A DNA stretch of 64,000 nucleotides from Semisulcospira habei (GCA_036245525.1 BTPG01000005.1:115549880-115613879); one strand, 5' to 3'. Positions 10,540-20,524 are shown, counted from the first letter of the stretch. Translations and numbers: made by a program. The notes: generated by a model from the sequence alone, not told the origin.

Positions 10540-12617
10540 TAATAATAATTACGGTACTTATAATGCGCTTATCTTATACTAATTATAACTCTAAGCGCGC
10601 ACTCACAACTCGCGCACGCATGCGCACGCTTTAGACAACGACTCACGTACCACAAAATGGTGAAATACATTGCGACAGTCAGCTTTTGTGGGGAGTGTGG
10701 TGATATAGTGCTAGAACTGTTGAAAGAGGTGAGTTTTGAGGGCGGACTGAAAGGAGGAGAGAGAGTCTTTCTGACGGAGAGAGAGTGGGAGGGTGTTCCA
10801 GGTGGATGGACCATAAACTGAGAAGGAGCGGGGGCCGAAAGTGCTGAGTTTGGTGCGGGGAACGTGGAGACGGAGAGGGTCGGAGGCGGAGCGGAGGGAG
10901 CGGGAAGGCGTGTAGGGATGAAGTAAGTTGGAGAGATAGGCAGGAGCGCAGTTGTTCAGGGATTTGTAGCAGAGAGACAGAATATTGTATTGGATGCGTT
11001 GTGGGCGGCCAGTGAATGAGTTTGAGCAGGGGAGTGATGTGGTCAGATTTTTTCTTGCTGAGGACGAGGCAGGCAGCATTGTTCTGGACGCGCTGGAGAG
11101 TGGAAGTGGTGGAGTGAGGGAGGCCGGAAAGGAGAGAGTTGCAGTAGTCGATGCGAGATAGGATGAGAGAGACAGCAAGTTTGGTGGCAGCTTCGGTGGT
11201 GAGGTATTTTCTGATCTGACTGATGCGGCGGAGGTGGAAGTAGCATGCCTGGGCAGTGGCGGAGACGAAGCTGGTCATGGTAAGAGAGGAATCAAGGATA
11301 ACGCCAAGGTTTTTGGCCGAGTCACTGAGGGAGATGGGGGTGCTGTCGAGTTGAAGGTGGAGAGAGGGAGGGAGCTGGGAAAGTTTCTGGCGAGTGCCTA
11401 CCAGCATGGCTTCCGTTTTGTCGTCGTTCAGTTTAAGCTTGTTTGCTGTCATCCAGTTTTTCACGTCTTCATAGCAGTCAGCCGCGCGAGTCAGTAGTGA
11501 CTGAGAGTTGTCGAGTTTGTCTTTGTCTAGTAGTTGTGAGTCGTCAGCGTAGAGATGGTGGCGTATGTGGTGAGACTGTATGATGTTGGACAGGGGGGAG
11601 GTGTAGAGTGTGAAAAGGACCGGGCCCAGGACGGACCCCTGTGGTACTCCGCAGGAGAGCGTGACTGGGTTGGAGGAGACGCCGTCGATGGTGACGGACT
11701 GCTGTCTGTCGGAGAGATAGGAGAGAAACCAGGAGTGAGCTGAGTCAGTGATGCCAAAGGAGTGACGAAGGCGGTGGAGGAGGATAGAGTGAGTGGTCGA
11801 TGGTGTCGAAGGCGGCAGAGAGGTCGAGTAGCGTAAGAAGGGAGATGTTGCCCGAGTCGGTAGAGAGAAGCAGGTCGTTTAAGATGTGTAGAAGGGATGT
11901 TTCAGTGCTGTGGTGTTTGCGATAGGCAGACTGGAAGGGACTGAGGAGGTTGTTGTCGGCAAGGTGGAGGTTGAGCTGGTTGAGAACAACCTTCTCAAGA
12001 AGCTTGGACAGGAAAGAGAGATTGGAGACTGGGCGATAGTTTTTGAGTTCGTTTGGGTCTAGGTTGTGTTTTTTGAGGAGAGGACGGACGATGGCGGACT
12101 TGAAGATATCAGGGACTGAACCGTTCTCTAGAGATGTGTTGATGATGTCGCATGTCGGTCATGAAGGGCAGAAGTTTTGGAAGGCCGTCCCGGTAGAGAG
12201 ACGCTGGGAGGGGGTCTAGTTCGCAGGTTTTGAGAGGCATGGACTTTATGGTCTTGAGGACTTCTTCCTGAGAGACGGGACGGAAGGACGAGAGGGGGGT
12301 GCCGGAAAAGGGGGTGTCGGGAGGGCAAGGAGGAGAAGGCAGAGAGTCGAGTGTGTTGCGCAGAGTTTGAATTTTGTCGGAAAAGTAGGTGGAAAAAGCG
12401 GACGGGAGTTCTTCTTTGCTGTGTGTGTTGGGGAGAGGAGTGTCTTTAGGAGTGCCTAGGAGTGTGTTCATGGTAGCGTAGAGGGTTTTGGAAGAAGTAG
12501 ATTCCAGGATTTTGTTTTGAAGGTGTTTACGTTTGGAGTCAGAGATCATTCTGCAGACTTTGGATCTAGTTGCTCGGAAGCCCGGATCTGTCTGTGAACG
12601 GTGAGGTCAGATGAGCA
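10540..12617 (-). mobile_element. L2/CR1-like non-LTR retrotransposon, 5'-truncated
   Basis: About 2.08 kb on the minus strand. Its 3' end is at low coordinates, with GCGCATTATAAGTACCGTAA followed by a short ATT-type tail. It lacks the endonuclease domain. Comparison with intact MITE copies gives an insertion with no more than about 2 bp of target duplication, as is usual for CR1/L2-type elements. The 3' end resembles the (ATT)n-tailed insertions at 14994-15333 and 53398-53693. Confidence 0.82.
10711..12549 (-). pseudogene. Reverse transcriptase of the L2/CR1-like LINE, frameshifted
   Basis: RT landmarks in order on the minus strand: the fingers region (12549-12160, including LKTCELDPLPASLY), [11 protein letters not shown] near 11790-11830, GVPQGSVLGPVLF near 11611-11655, and the catalytic YADD at 11540-11551. 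Downstream are NKLKLNDDKTE near 11410-11445, a SRIDYCNSLL segment, and a C-terminus ending at 10711. Frame changes are needed near 12150, 11785 and 11000, so it cannot make a full protein. These motifs are typical of CR1/L2/Jockey reverse transcriptases. It is not a host gene. Confidence 0.87.
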
Positions 12618-13105
12618 CCAGAGTGTAAAATAAGTTTGACAAAAAATAGTTCAATGGTAGTGCCAGAATAGCTTGGCGCCTCAGTCTAGGCGCCAAGCTA
12701 TTCTGGCACCACCCTTGAACTAAAGCCAATGGTCTATATCCTTATCTGTAAGTACTATAACTGAATGTAGCTTGCATATGGCAGTGTAAAAAAATGAAGC
12801 TTTTAGCCTCAGTACGATATGGGTTAATGTAGTGCCACTACTATGATACTACAACATAGTACAGTTGACCGGATCATGCAGTGCCATTGCATATTATATA
12901 ATATTCGGTCGATGCGAAACGAGCTGCACTGACAGAATGCGCGGCAATGACCTAGGGCGGACGTCGGTCGTAGCTGAATTGCGCGGGTGCAAGAGCCCCC
13001 AGGACACTCCGGACCGAGGCCTCTGTGCTCACCGAGACCGCTGAGAAGGTTGTCGCGAGACCAACGAGGACAAAACATTGCAGTGAACACCTTAACTGAT
13101 CGTCT

Positions 13106-13172
13106 GCGAGAGGTATAGATCCTCGTGAGCCCCCGCAGAATGCGGGGGCTCATGAGGATCTATGCCTCTTGC
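13106..13172. mobile_element. Core-1 hairpin
   Basis: GCGAGAGGTATAGATCCTCG pairs with GAGGATCTATGCCTCTTGC around CCCCCGCAGAATGCGGGGG. Terminal TTAA ends were not found. A decayed second copy follows at about 13325-13420 (GTATAGATCCTGATG, GAGAGGCATAGATATTCATG). Confidence 0.75.
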
Positions 13173-13535
13173 TGGCTCCATTTCTATCAGTATGCCTCAG
13201 ACAGGGTAGGTCATAAGGTATTCAGCCTACGAATGTGCATTCCAGACCGGACCGGCAGTGGTACCAACGGCATTAGCCAATCATCAAGCCCTCACGCAAG
13301 AACTCTATACCATCAGAGAAGGGCGTATAGATCCTGATGCGGCTCAGTCCCAGTAACAACTGCCTCCCTTTCACCTGAGAGAGGCATAGATATTCATGAG
13401 CATCACACAGTGTTGGCAAGTACATTGACTTTTTCTCCTGCGGATCAGGAGAGGTTGTCTGGGATTTGTATGTGTACATCATTAACTGACGTCAACGAGT
13501 CAATCACCTACACGTCCAAAGGGTAAAGTAAAGAG

Positions 13536-14245
13536 GGCAGTGTCCTGGACTGTGATTTAGGACCTTACGGTGTCAGGCCATAGTTCCAAAATCACAGACC
13601 GTGGCTCACAAACATAGATCAACGTTACACCATATGACACACTATCTTTTGGCAAAGCCGGAATCGTCTCAGATCAAGTTGATTAAGTTGATTCTGACCT
13701 CATCCCCGTCTGGTACCAATAAGTAGGCCAGTATAATTATGCACAAGGCCGGAATTATAATCTCACTCAGCCAAAGATCTTTCATGCCAACTTCGGCGGA
13801 CGTGGGCCCCCGTGATAATTTGCTTGTTTGGGTGTTATCATTATATTACACAGACGCTGAAGCCAATGTCCTTTCCACAAATCTCCCTCAACCCGTGTCT
13901 CTACATATTTTATAACTTGTGAACGGGCCCTACAAGTGTCCTGGTCTGTAATTTAGGACTTCACGGTGTCAGGCCGTAAAGACCAAGATCACAGATCGTG
14001 ATCCATGAACACAGATCAACATTACACCACATTGTCTTTTAAAAGCAGGAACCACTGATCACAGATCAGTTTAGTTCACTCTGACATCAGTCATCCCCGT
14101 CTGGTACCAAACCAAGAAGCAGATCAGGCCGAAAATATAATCTCACAGAGTAAAAGATCCCCGGGCCGACGTTTGAGTCTCATCATAATACACCAGACGT
14201 TGAAGAAGGAAGACCCTTGCCCCAAATCTCTGTCGACCCGTGGTT
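13536..14245 (+). repeat. Direct tandem duplication (units of about 390 and 310 bp)
   Basis: Unit 1 is about 13536-13920 and unit 2 about 13933-14245. Both contain the series GTGTCCTGG(A/T)CTG, ACGGTGTCAGGCC, AACACAGATCAAC or a close variant, CCCCGTCTGGTACCAA, TATAATCTCAC and AAATCTC. They are diverged, so the duplication is old. Related fragments appear near 30765-30850 and 58098-58140, so the unit is probably a dispersed repeat. No coding content recognised. Confidence 0.65.
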
Positions 14246-14613
14246 GCAGTTGGTCAAGTCAAGTTGTGAAGAGACTCATCCTGAGACTATGGGGACCTCA
14301 GAGGTGGTTTTGTCAATCAGTCGTCACTTTTCACCATTCCCCTGTCAATGAACACTTGGGAAATAGATATGTTATATACGGTCGACTCCGCTTAAAACAG
14401 GGTCGGGGATATAAATTAGTCGTATATAACGAAAGTCGGATATAACAAGGCTGTTTTAGAAATCACTTCAATTTTCACTCGCTCTATGTAAATTCAGTAC
14501 TTTATCACTTTTATATAATAATAAGGCGAATTTGCTTTTAACATATTTGCTGCCTAAAAAAAAAAAAAAGAAAGAAAAAAAAAAAAAACAACAACCAGGA
14601 AAACCATCCAACT
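14246..14613. other. Unassigned AT-rich stretch with an A-rich run
   Basis: Contains a motif with AAAACAGGGTCGG, two ATATAAC and CTGTTTTAGA (14390-14462) that looks like a decayed inverted repeat, and an interrupted poly-A run at 14558-14590. No family assignment. Confidence 0.4.
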
Positions 14614-14783
14614 GCAAGAGGTAAAGTACCTCATGTGCCCCCGCGGATGCGGGGGCTCATGAGGTTCTTTGCCTCTTGCCGACCCTACTCATTCATATCC
14701 GTGTTCCTTCGATGGGTGAGATTATTCGGTGCAGTGCTCAGTCTACGACACAAGTTTGCGCCCACTGGCAGTGAAGGGGTTAA
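14614..14783. mobile_element. Family B core-1 MITE, left end lost
   Basis: The hairpin at 14614-14679 is the AAGTACC/GGTTCTTT variant around CCCCCGCGGATGCGGGGG. The right terminus CACTGGCAGTGAAGGGGTTAA is intact. The left terminus is replaced by the A-rich run upstream, so it is a truncated copy. Confidence 0.72.
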
Positions 14784-14955
14784 CAAACTCGGGATGTGAC
14801 AGCAATCCCCTTAAGGTGCTGTCCGGTGAATCTTATTGTTTTTTTTTTTACACTTATCGGTAAGTTAACCTCTTCAAACGGACGTACTCGCTTACAGTAA
14901 ACCCGTTCAGGGCCAGCACTGACGCACCGCACTGTGTTTATTCGTGCAATCTTCG

Positions 14956-15514
14956 TTAACCCAATCAGCCCTGACGCACTAGAGCAGGAGATGTCACCGT
15001 TAATTCGGGCGGACCGTCGGGGGTTCTTTCTCCGGGTACCTCCGGTTCTTCCACCCCACACCCCACCCCACCCCCCCCCCCCACGCCCCACTTTGGTACC
15101 GGTTTCAGGCCACTTTACAAATTTCAAATACAAGCGATCAAAAATCTCTGTAACTTCAGTAGCTGAACTGGCCCTTCGTCTGTCTTGTACTGTGTTTGTC
15201 TTAAATGGCGTAAATCCGTGTGTGTTACGTGAGTGTGCGTGTTGGGTTTCAGTTCGCGGCGCTTTGAGTCGATTCGCCCCAAAATTGAGAAAAAGCGCCT
15301 ATATAATAACGGTATTATTATTATTATTTATTTAGATGGGTCGACCATGATAATTCAAGGGTAGTGCCAGATTAGCTTGGCGCCTCTCGGCGCCAAGCTA
15401 ATCTGGCACTGCCCTTGAATTATCATGGTCGATCCATCTCCTGCAACTGGTACATAGTCCTTAGATGACGCCTCCCAAATTTGGGAAATACGGCCGTCGG
15501 GCTAAATGAGTTAA
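14956..15514. mobile_element. Family A core-2 MITE with a 340-bp insertion
   Basis: The left end TTAACCCAATCAGCCCTGAC and the right end GGGCTAAATGAGTTAA are both bounded by TTAA. The core-2 palindrome at 15342-15432 is almost perfect around GGCGCCTCTCGGCGCC. Just inside the left end, an insertion (14994-15333) is flanked by a direct AGATG repeat. Confidence 0.82.
14994..15333 (+). mobile_element. (ATT)n-tailed short retroelement with 5-bp TSD
   Basis: AGATG is duplicated at 14989-14993 and 15334-15338. The 3' part reads GGCGCTTTGAGTCGATTCG, AAAAGCGCCTATATAATAAC and then (ATT)n. The same family is on the opposite strand at 53398-53693, including the GGTACCGGTTTCAGGCCACTTT segment. The tail resembles the 3' end of the L2/CR1-like LINE at 10540-12617, so this is either a SINE using that LINE's machinery or a LINE 3' fragment. 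Confidence 0.7.
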
Positions 15515-15568
15515 TTCAAGACAAAACCCCCTCAATGTTCCAGGCACATGGACTCAAAGTGGTGTCAT

Positions 15569-15649
15569 CAAGAGGTATAGATCCTCATGAGGATCTATAC
15601 CTCTTGCGGTTGGGTCGTGTTCACGTTTCCTCGGCACTGAACGGGTTAA
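15569..15649. mobile_element. Family B MITE with minimal core-1 palindrome
   Basis: 15569-15606 is a 38-bp perfect palindrome with no loop, CAAGAGGTATAGATCCTCAT joined directly to its complement. It lacks the central CCCCCGC...GCGGGGG segment. The right end CGGCACTGAACGGGTTAA is present. The left end is lost between here and 15514. Confidence 0.75.
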
Positions 15650-15689
15650 TGCTGGAATGACACCCACATTTTGGGGAACAATTTGTAAG

Positions 15690-15752
15690 AGATATACATT
15701 TCTCATGAGTCCCTTGCGGCCGTGTGGACACATGTGAATCTATGTCTCTTGC
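15690..15752. mobile_element. Core-1 hairpin, decayed
   Basis: AGAGATATACATTTCTCATG and GTGAATCTATGTCTCTTGC form weak arms. The centre is diverged. Confidence 0.5.
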
Positions 15753-15814
15753 TGATAAACAGGGGTGGGCGAGAGATGACAAAACTGAGTAGAACACAAT
15801 TATTCTGCTCCGTG

Positions 15815-15925
15815 AAACTGGATGGCAAAAAAGAGTAAGTTGATTTATGTGAAAAGCGAGATTTTCATTGTATTACAACGAAAATCTCGCTTTTCACAAA
15901 AACGGGCTTACGACCTTTTGCCTTC
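15815..15925. mobile_element. Family I palindrome
   Basis: GTGAAAAGCGAGATTTTCAT pairs with AAAATCTCGCTTTTCAC, with outer GGCAAAAAAGAGTAAG and CTTACGACCTTTTGCC arms. A second copy is at 42898-43030. It is non-coding and has no TTAA ends. Confidence 0.7.
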
Positions 15926-16061
15926 ACATCCGGGCAGAACTTTCTTTCGAAAATAAATTGTAATTGGCATCAAAAGTATATCATTGTCACGGAGCTCAGG
16001 CGATGCGGGCTAATAGTGTAAAACGCACGTATCGCACACACGCGACGTTTTATAACCAAAT

Positions 16062-16137
16062 TTAAACCCTTACCCTGCCGAGAAAAAGTGAACACGATCG
16101 AACTCCAAGAGACATAGATCTTCATGAGCCTCTGGTA
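16062..16137. mobile_element. Family B MITE, half copy
   Basis: The reverse-orientation left end TTAAACCCTTACCCTGCCGA is followed by GAAAAAGTGAACACGATC and one core-1 arm (CCAAGAGACATAGATCTTCA). It stops after GAGCC. Confidence 0.6.
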
Positions 16138-16169
16138 AGTGTGTCTACTCACATGGACTATGAACACAA

Positions 16170-16380
16170 GATGCGATGAACCCCAGACTGAGTCTCTTCT
16201 ATATGAGAGCCATAACCCACAAAGTCCCTTTGATGAGTACGCCAGCTGTCCTCGCTGTCAAGGGCCTGCACCTGTTGTCTTTGACCTGATTCTGATGTTG
16301 AAATTTCTCCATTTGAAAACGCCTCGCAGATCTGCAATTGCGTCAGTGAGCTCTATCAGGGGGCACAGAGCATATGAAGA
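16170..16380 (+). repeat. Dispersed repeat S, copy 1
   Basis: Contains CATAACCCACAAAGTCCCTT, TGTCTTTGACCTGATTCTGA and GATGTTGAAAT, and a second copy lies at 53779-53945 in the same orientation. Short open frames span it but no protein family was recognised. Conserved blocks separated by indels argue for a non-coding repeat. Confidence 0.6.
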
Positions 16381-16483
16381 GACTTAAAAAAGATAGACAA
16401 TGTTTGTTGAGGCGAGTCAACATAATTATGTTGTATCGGCGGCGAACTGTAGCAGACCGAAGCCCACTGTGGAGCAGATCGCT

Positions 16484-16704
16484 TTAACCCGTTCACTGCC
16501 GGGGCAAGGCAAACTCTGCCCAGCTGCAAGAGACATAAATCCTCATGAGCCCCCGCATTCGCGGGGGCTCATGAGGATTTATGTCTCTTGTTGGGCCTGT
16601 GTTCTTTGTGCTTATTTCTGGTCCCATATAGTTGGTGTTCTTCACGCGAATGTTGATCAGCGTGTGGACGCGAAATCCGTTATCACTGTCAGCCATGGGG
16701 TTAA
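16484..16704. mobile_element. Complete family B core-1 MITE (221 bp)
   Basis: Bounded by TTAA on both sides (TTAACCCGTTCACTGCC ... GTCAGCCATGGGGTTAA). The hairpin at 16527-16590 pairs CAAGAGACATAAATCCTCAT with its exact complement around CCCCCGCATTCGCGGGGG. It is flanked by the family's spacer. Target TTAA and CCC/GGG ends are what piggyBac-type elements use. No transposase is encoded. Confidence 0.83.
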
Positions 16705-16724
16705 CTCACGTGTGCGTGTTAGTA

Positions 16725-16883
16725 AGGCTCGCACCATTCGCCACCAAAATATCAAACAACGGGGATGGGGAGGGGGTGGGGGTGTTCCTAACACCCCAAA
16801 AAGGGACTTCGTTATAACATTTTAAAGAATTTGGGGGGAGTTCCGGAACCCCCCGACACCCCCCCCCCCAAGATCCGCCCCTG
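16725..16883. mobile_element. hAT-like element, truncated copy
   Basis: It ends GATCCGCCCCTG and contains ACACCCCAAAAAGGGACTTC, then a G-rich TTTGGGGGGAG block. It matches the right part of 37311-37667. The left CAGGGGCGGATC terminus is missing. 16884-17340 is unassigned. Confidence 0.65.
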
Positions 16884-17340
16884 CTCTTTGCCAGTTTATA
16901 AATGCGGCGCCTTCTGACTTGGCAATCACAGTGATTGCATCAGAAGCAGTACAGCCGACCGACATCGTTCCAAATGCATGTGTATCAGCAAGGGCACTGT
17001 GCCTCAGGGTAAGTGCCAAATTCGACGGTGCCGCTTTGTCAGTCGGCCAGTCAGTCAGTTATAACACTGTGTGTATCGCAGGGCCGCATAAAATAAATGT
17101 TTAGAACAGCCGCAAGTTTGCTACAATAAGGAAGATTTTTCTCGGCACTGATGGTGCAATGGAAGCCAGGCATTGGAGCAAAGAGTATTTGACCCCTACG
17201 GACTTTTACTCTTTGACTGGAGGTAGATACTAGAGAGAGGTTAAGTTTTCGCCGGGCGACTCCCGAACAGAAAACGAGAGCGAAGAAATGGCGCGGGATA
17301 ACCGTGCTACTAACTTGAACTAGCTTCTGTCATTAGCGTT

Positions 17341-17905
17341 GACAACACTCCAAACTGACATCTCCAAGAGCGGCATAGATCCATCCTCATGCGCCCGGAG
17401 GACTCATGAGGATCTATGCCCCTTGGAGATATCCGGGCCCTTGAGGATCTATGCCCCTTGGAGATGTCCGGGCCCTTGAGGATCTATGCCCCTTGGAGAT
17501 GTCCGGGCCCTTGAGGATCTATGCCCCTTGGAGATATCCGGGCCCTTGAGGATCTATGCCCCTTGGAGATATCCGGGCCTTGAGGATCTATGCCCCTTGG
17601 AGATATCCGGGCCCTTGAGGATCTATGCCCCTTGGAGATATCCGGGCCTTTGAGGATCTATGCCCCTTGGAGATATCCGGGCCTTGAGGATCTATGCCCC
17701 TTGGAGATATCCGGGCCCTTGAGGATCTATGCCCCTTGGAGATATCCGGACCTTTGAGGATCTATGCCCCTTGGAGATATCCGGGCCTTGAGGATCTATG
17801 CCCCTTGGAGATATCCGGGCCCTTGAGGATCTATGCCCCTTGGAGATATCCGGGCCCTTGAGGATCTATGCCCCTTGGAGATGTTTGGAGTGTTGTCTAT
17901 GCTTA
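17341..17905. mobile_element. Family K core-1 element expanded into a minisatellite
   Basis: The outer ends GACAACACTCCAAAC (17340-17354) and GTTTGGAGTGTTGTC (17884-17898) are those of the simple K element at 38052-38150. Between them the left arm is present once (GCGGCATAGATCC...CATGCGCCCGGAG), but the right arm has been amplified tandemly (see 17408-17881). The element is therefore a hairpin with one arm expanded. Confidence 0.8.
17408..17881 (+). repeat. 14-copy minisatellite, 34-35 bp unit
   Basis: Units start at 17408, 17443, 17478, 17513, 17548, 17582, 17617, 17652, 17686, 17721, 17756, 17790, 17825 and 17860. Each reads GAGGATCTATGCCCCTTGGA followed by GATATCCGGGCCCTT with few changes (GATGT in some, one C or T gained or lost). 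The unit equals the right half of the core-1 hairpin. Copies are contiguous with no spacers. Confidence 0.93.
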
Positions 17906-18229
17906 TTGTCCAAGCTGATTATGCGCCATGATTTCGGTCTCGGTCGTTGTTGGGAGTCGTTCGTCGCAAACGAAACCTCACAGCTCAGTCATAAACGTCT
18001 GCAAAGACAGGGGTGGCAAAAAGGCTAAACAAAGCGACTACAATTAAAGTCACAAAATTAAAAACAAATCAGATAGTAATGAACTTGGATCTTGGAGTTT
18101 GATTACATCTGTGTAACATCGGACAAACACTACAGAAATAATGTGTGAAACATGCAGATAGTTGTTTCTGATATCTTTGTTACCTGCATGTCAGCGCCAG
18201 CCGTCCGTGCAAGAAACAAAGTGGTCTCA

Positions 18230-18295
18230 GCAAGAGGCATAGTTCCTCATGAGCCCCCGCAATTGCGGGGGCTCATGAGGATCTATACCTCGTGC
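18230..18295. mobile_element. Core-1 hairpin with family B flanks
   Basis: GCAAGAGGCATAGTTCCTCA pairs with GAGGATCTATACCTCGTGC around CCCCCGCAATTGCGGGGG. The B-type right spacer (GTTGGATGGTCAGTGTTC, TTTTGCTCGGCACT) follows. The TTAA ends are not intact. Confidence 0.72.
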
Positions 18296-18623
18296 AGTTG
18301 GATGGTCAGTGTTCAATTTTGCTCGGCACTTATTTATGATCACTTCAACTGACTGATTGGATCAGCCAGTAAACTCAATCATTTAGCTCAGTTATGCTCA
18401 GCAACTTGTACATGGTTAAAAAAAAAAAATAAATAAATAAAAAAAAAAAACAATTGGCAATCATACCCAGGTCTTACATACTCTGCTGCTGAAATCACGG
18501 CCTCCATACTTCAGGATGGAAACATTACGTCAGCCGGAATAACCCACCAGCATCAGTCTTTTTTCAAGACGGCCGCGGTGAGGGCGATTCGCCTTTCTGC
18601 AACCTGCTGTGAATCATACCATC

Positions 18624-18830
18624 TTCAAGAGGCATAGATCCTCATAGGCTCACACAGGCAGCAGGGGCTCTTGTAGTTCTAATGTACGTGTGCATTTTGT
18701 TTTTGGAGGAAGGGATGCGCAATCGGTGTCACCCACAATACGGCTGAGTGTTGTGTTCAGTTGCAAATAATTCACATTTGCAAGAGACATAGATCCTCAC
18801 AAGCCCCCGCAGTCTATGCCTTTTGCTCGT
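18624..18830. mobile_element. Two truncated core-1 hairpins
   Basis: 18624-18675 keeps the left arm (CAAGAGGCATAGATCCTCAT) and a ruined right arm. 18781-18826 (GCAAGAGACATAGATCCTCA ... GTCTATGCCTTTTGC) has lost the middle of the right arm. 18300-18620 holds only an A-rich run at 18418-18451. Confidence 0.6.
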
Positions 18831-19066
18831 GTCTATTCAGTTGTACCTCACTATTCCTTCAGCTGGAGGAGATCGCAGGGGGTTGAGAGTGGGATGGTGT
18901 TGTAGTTCTCAGGGTTCCAGACTGGAGCTATTATTACCCAGGTTCGTGACCTTACTCTCACACGTACTGGGGATGCAGGCCCTGCACTCCTCAATCAGTC
19001 AGGTGCAACCGCGGAACATTGCCTGTGCAGAAACGTACTACCAAAAACATCCAATGACACCTCACC

Positions 19067-19229
19067 CATAGGGGCCTGATGGTCGTAGCTTTGATTAATG
19101 CAAATCCGCTGCGCCACCGCGTGCGCGCGAACGCCTACTAAGCTCAAGACAGAATTTTGACTTGAGCTTAGTAGGCGTTGGCGCAGCGGATTTGCAGTAG
19201 TCGAAGCTACTATCATCGGGTTCCTATGG
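19067..19229. mobile_element. Family J hairpin MITE (163 bp)
   Basis: Long arms: CCATAGGGGCC, GTAGCTTTGATTAATGCAAA, TCCGCTGCGCCACCGCGTGC and GCCTACTAAGCTCAAG pair with the right half. The right half ends CTACTATCATCGGGTTCCTATGG. Its terminal 60 bp match both ends of the 3.8-kb foldback at 47097-50872, so it is probably a small derivative of that family. Confidence 0.78.
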
Positions 19230-19639
19230 CTACATTGTAGTACTAAACTCACAACTTCAAATCCAAACTTGCTACAGAGATACCTGATGGTAAGACCCAT
19301 CTATGCATACTAATTTGGATGACCCCTCGGAAAGATCAAGGGTCACAAGAGCTCAGGAAATAGGTAAAAAAAAAAAAAAAATAGCCATATTTCGACAAGA
19401 AACGTTATGTCAGACATGTGTAGATCGGTCGATACACGTGAGCCATATGGGCTTTGCCCTTCTTGGGTATTTTTCTTTTTTTTCTTTTTTCTTTTTGAGG
19501 GGGGGGGGGGATGGGTCTTTTTACTTATATATATATTTTATCTTTTGCTGTATCGTCAGATGTAATTTATATGTGTAGGGTAGCAGGACAGTTTGGAAGA
19601 TAGGCATTGCTATGCCTAAAACTTTTATCCTGAATAAAA

Positions 19640-19805
19640 ACGTTTCATCTACTTACAGATAATGATGTTGACCAATGGCTTTAGTTTACGGGTGGTGCCA
19701 GAATAGCTTGGCGCCTAGAGGCGCTAAGCTATTCTGGCACTACCCTTGAACTATTTTAGACAAACTTATTTCACACACTGGTGTATTCCGAATGATAAGG
19801 GTTAA
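19640..19805. mobile_element. Core-2 MITE, TTATCATTCGG-end class
   Basis: In reverse orientation it ends TATTCCGAATGATAAGGGTTAA at 19784-19805. The core-2 palindrome is at 19690-19755 (GGTGGTGCCAGAATAGCTTG around GCGCCTAGAGGCGC). The other end has diverged beyond recognition. A truncated family B right half (19806-19880) directly abuts its TTAA. Confidence 0.75.
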
Positions 19806-20524
19806 GCAAGAGGCATAGATCCTCATGAGCCCATGCAGTTGCAGTTAGGTGGTGTTCAGTTTTTCTCGGTAGTAAAGGGGTTGAACACACTGAATAATGA
19901 TTGCAGGCAGTTTCTAACTTCAGTAAATGACACGCTTTGCGGAGTTAGTCTCAGATCTCTCTCTAAATACATTGGCGCATGCGAGAACCAACCGGAAGTG
20001 ATGGTGGTGTGGTGGCGGCAAACTGATGTTTTGACTGTTAGCAAACATTCCTGTCTCACTGTTGTGACCAGACGGACAAGATATGAAGAGAACTAACAAA
20101 GTTGAACGTTACTCTAGACAAGACCAGACAGCGGGGAGTGCCAGTTTTTGTGTGTGTTGTGTACGTCTAACTTCAGCCGCAATGCTGCAACACTAACACT
20201 GAATATATGAATAAGTTAAGCAATGAGTGGTAGCCTCAGCCTTGCTTTTGGCACACACGGTCTGGCTCCGTGGCTCTGCAATTTATAATAACCGTGAAAG
20301 GGCCACCATAATACGAAGTGATACAGTTGTGTCGTCAACATTTATTCAATATGGAGTTGTACTGTTAGGACTATGTCAACAATTATGTACTGCGTTTAGC
20401 TGCAATGCTGTGCATGAATGTATGTCCAGTGTGGCCCTGGTTTAAGTGTAGGGTTCCATAGGCTATCCCGGAATGTTCGCGGGACACGATAACGAACTTT
20501 TGACGTCATCCTAGACACATCATT

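Larger units (their letters stand above)
10517..12827. mobile_element. TTAA-bounded core-2 MITE split by a LINE
   Basis: The left end TTAACCCTTATCATTCGG is at 10517-10539. The remainder, from CCAGAGTGTAAAATAAG, is at 12618-12827 and ends ATATGGGTTAA. It contains a core-2 palindrome (TTCAATGGTAGTGCCAGAAT...ATTCTGGCACCACCCTTGAA, 12652-12719). Uninterrupted relatives at 45166-45401 and 19640-19805 show the expected join (GGAATACACCAGTGTG), which fixes the LINE boundaries. Confidence 0.8.

Noticed and set aside
10679..11464. Independent small host gene
   Set aside because: The frame continues upstream through YADD without needing its own start and has RT post-catalytic motifs. It is part of the LINE pseudogene.
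16139..16387. Protein-coding exon overlapping repeat S
   Set aside because: The second copy at 53779 has indels that break this frame, so the sequence is not conserved as protein.
17408..17881. CRISPR-like regular repeat
   Set aside because: Units are contiguous with no unique spacers, the repeat is half of a local transposon hairpin, and the window is eukaryotic. It is a minisatellite.
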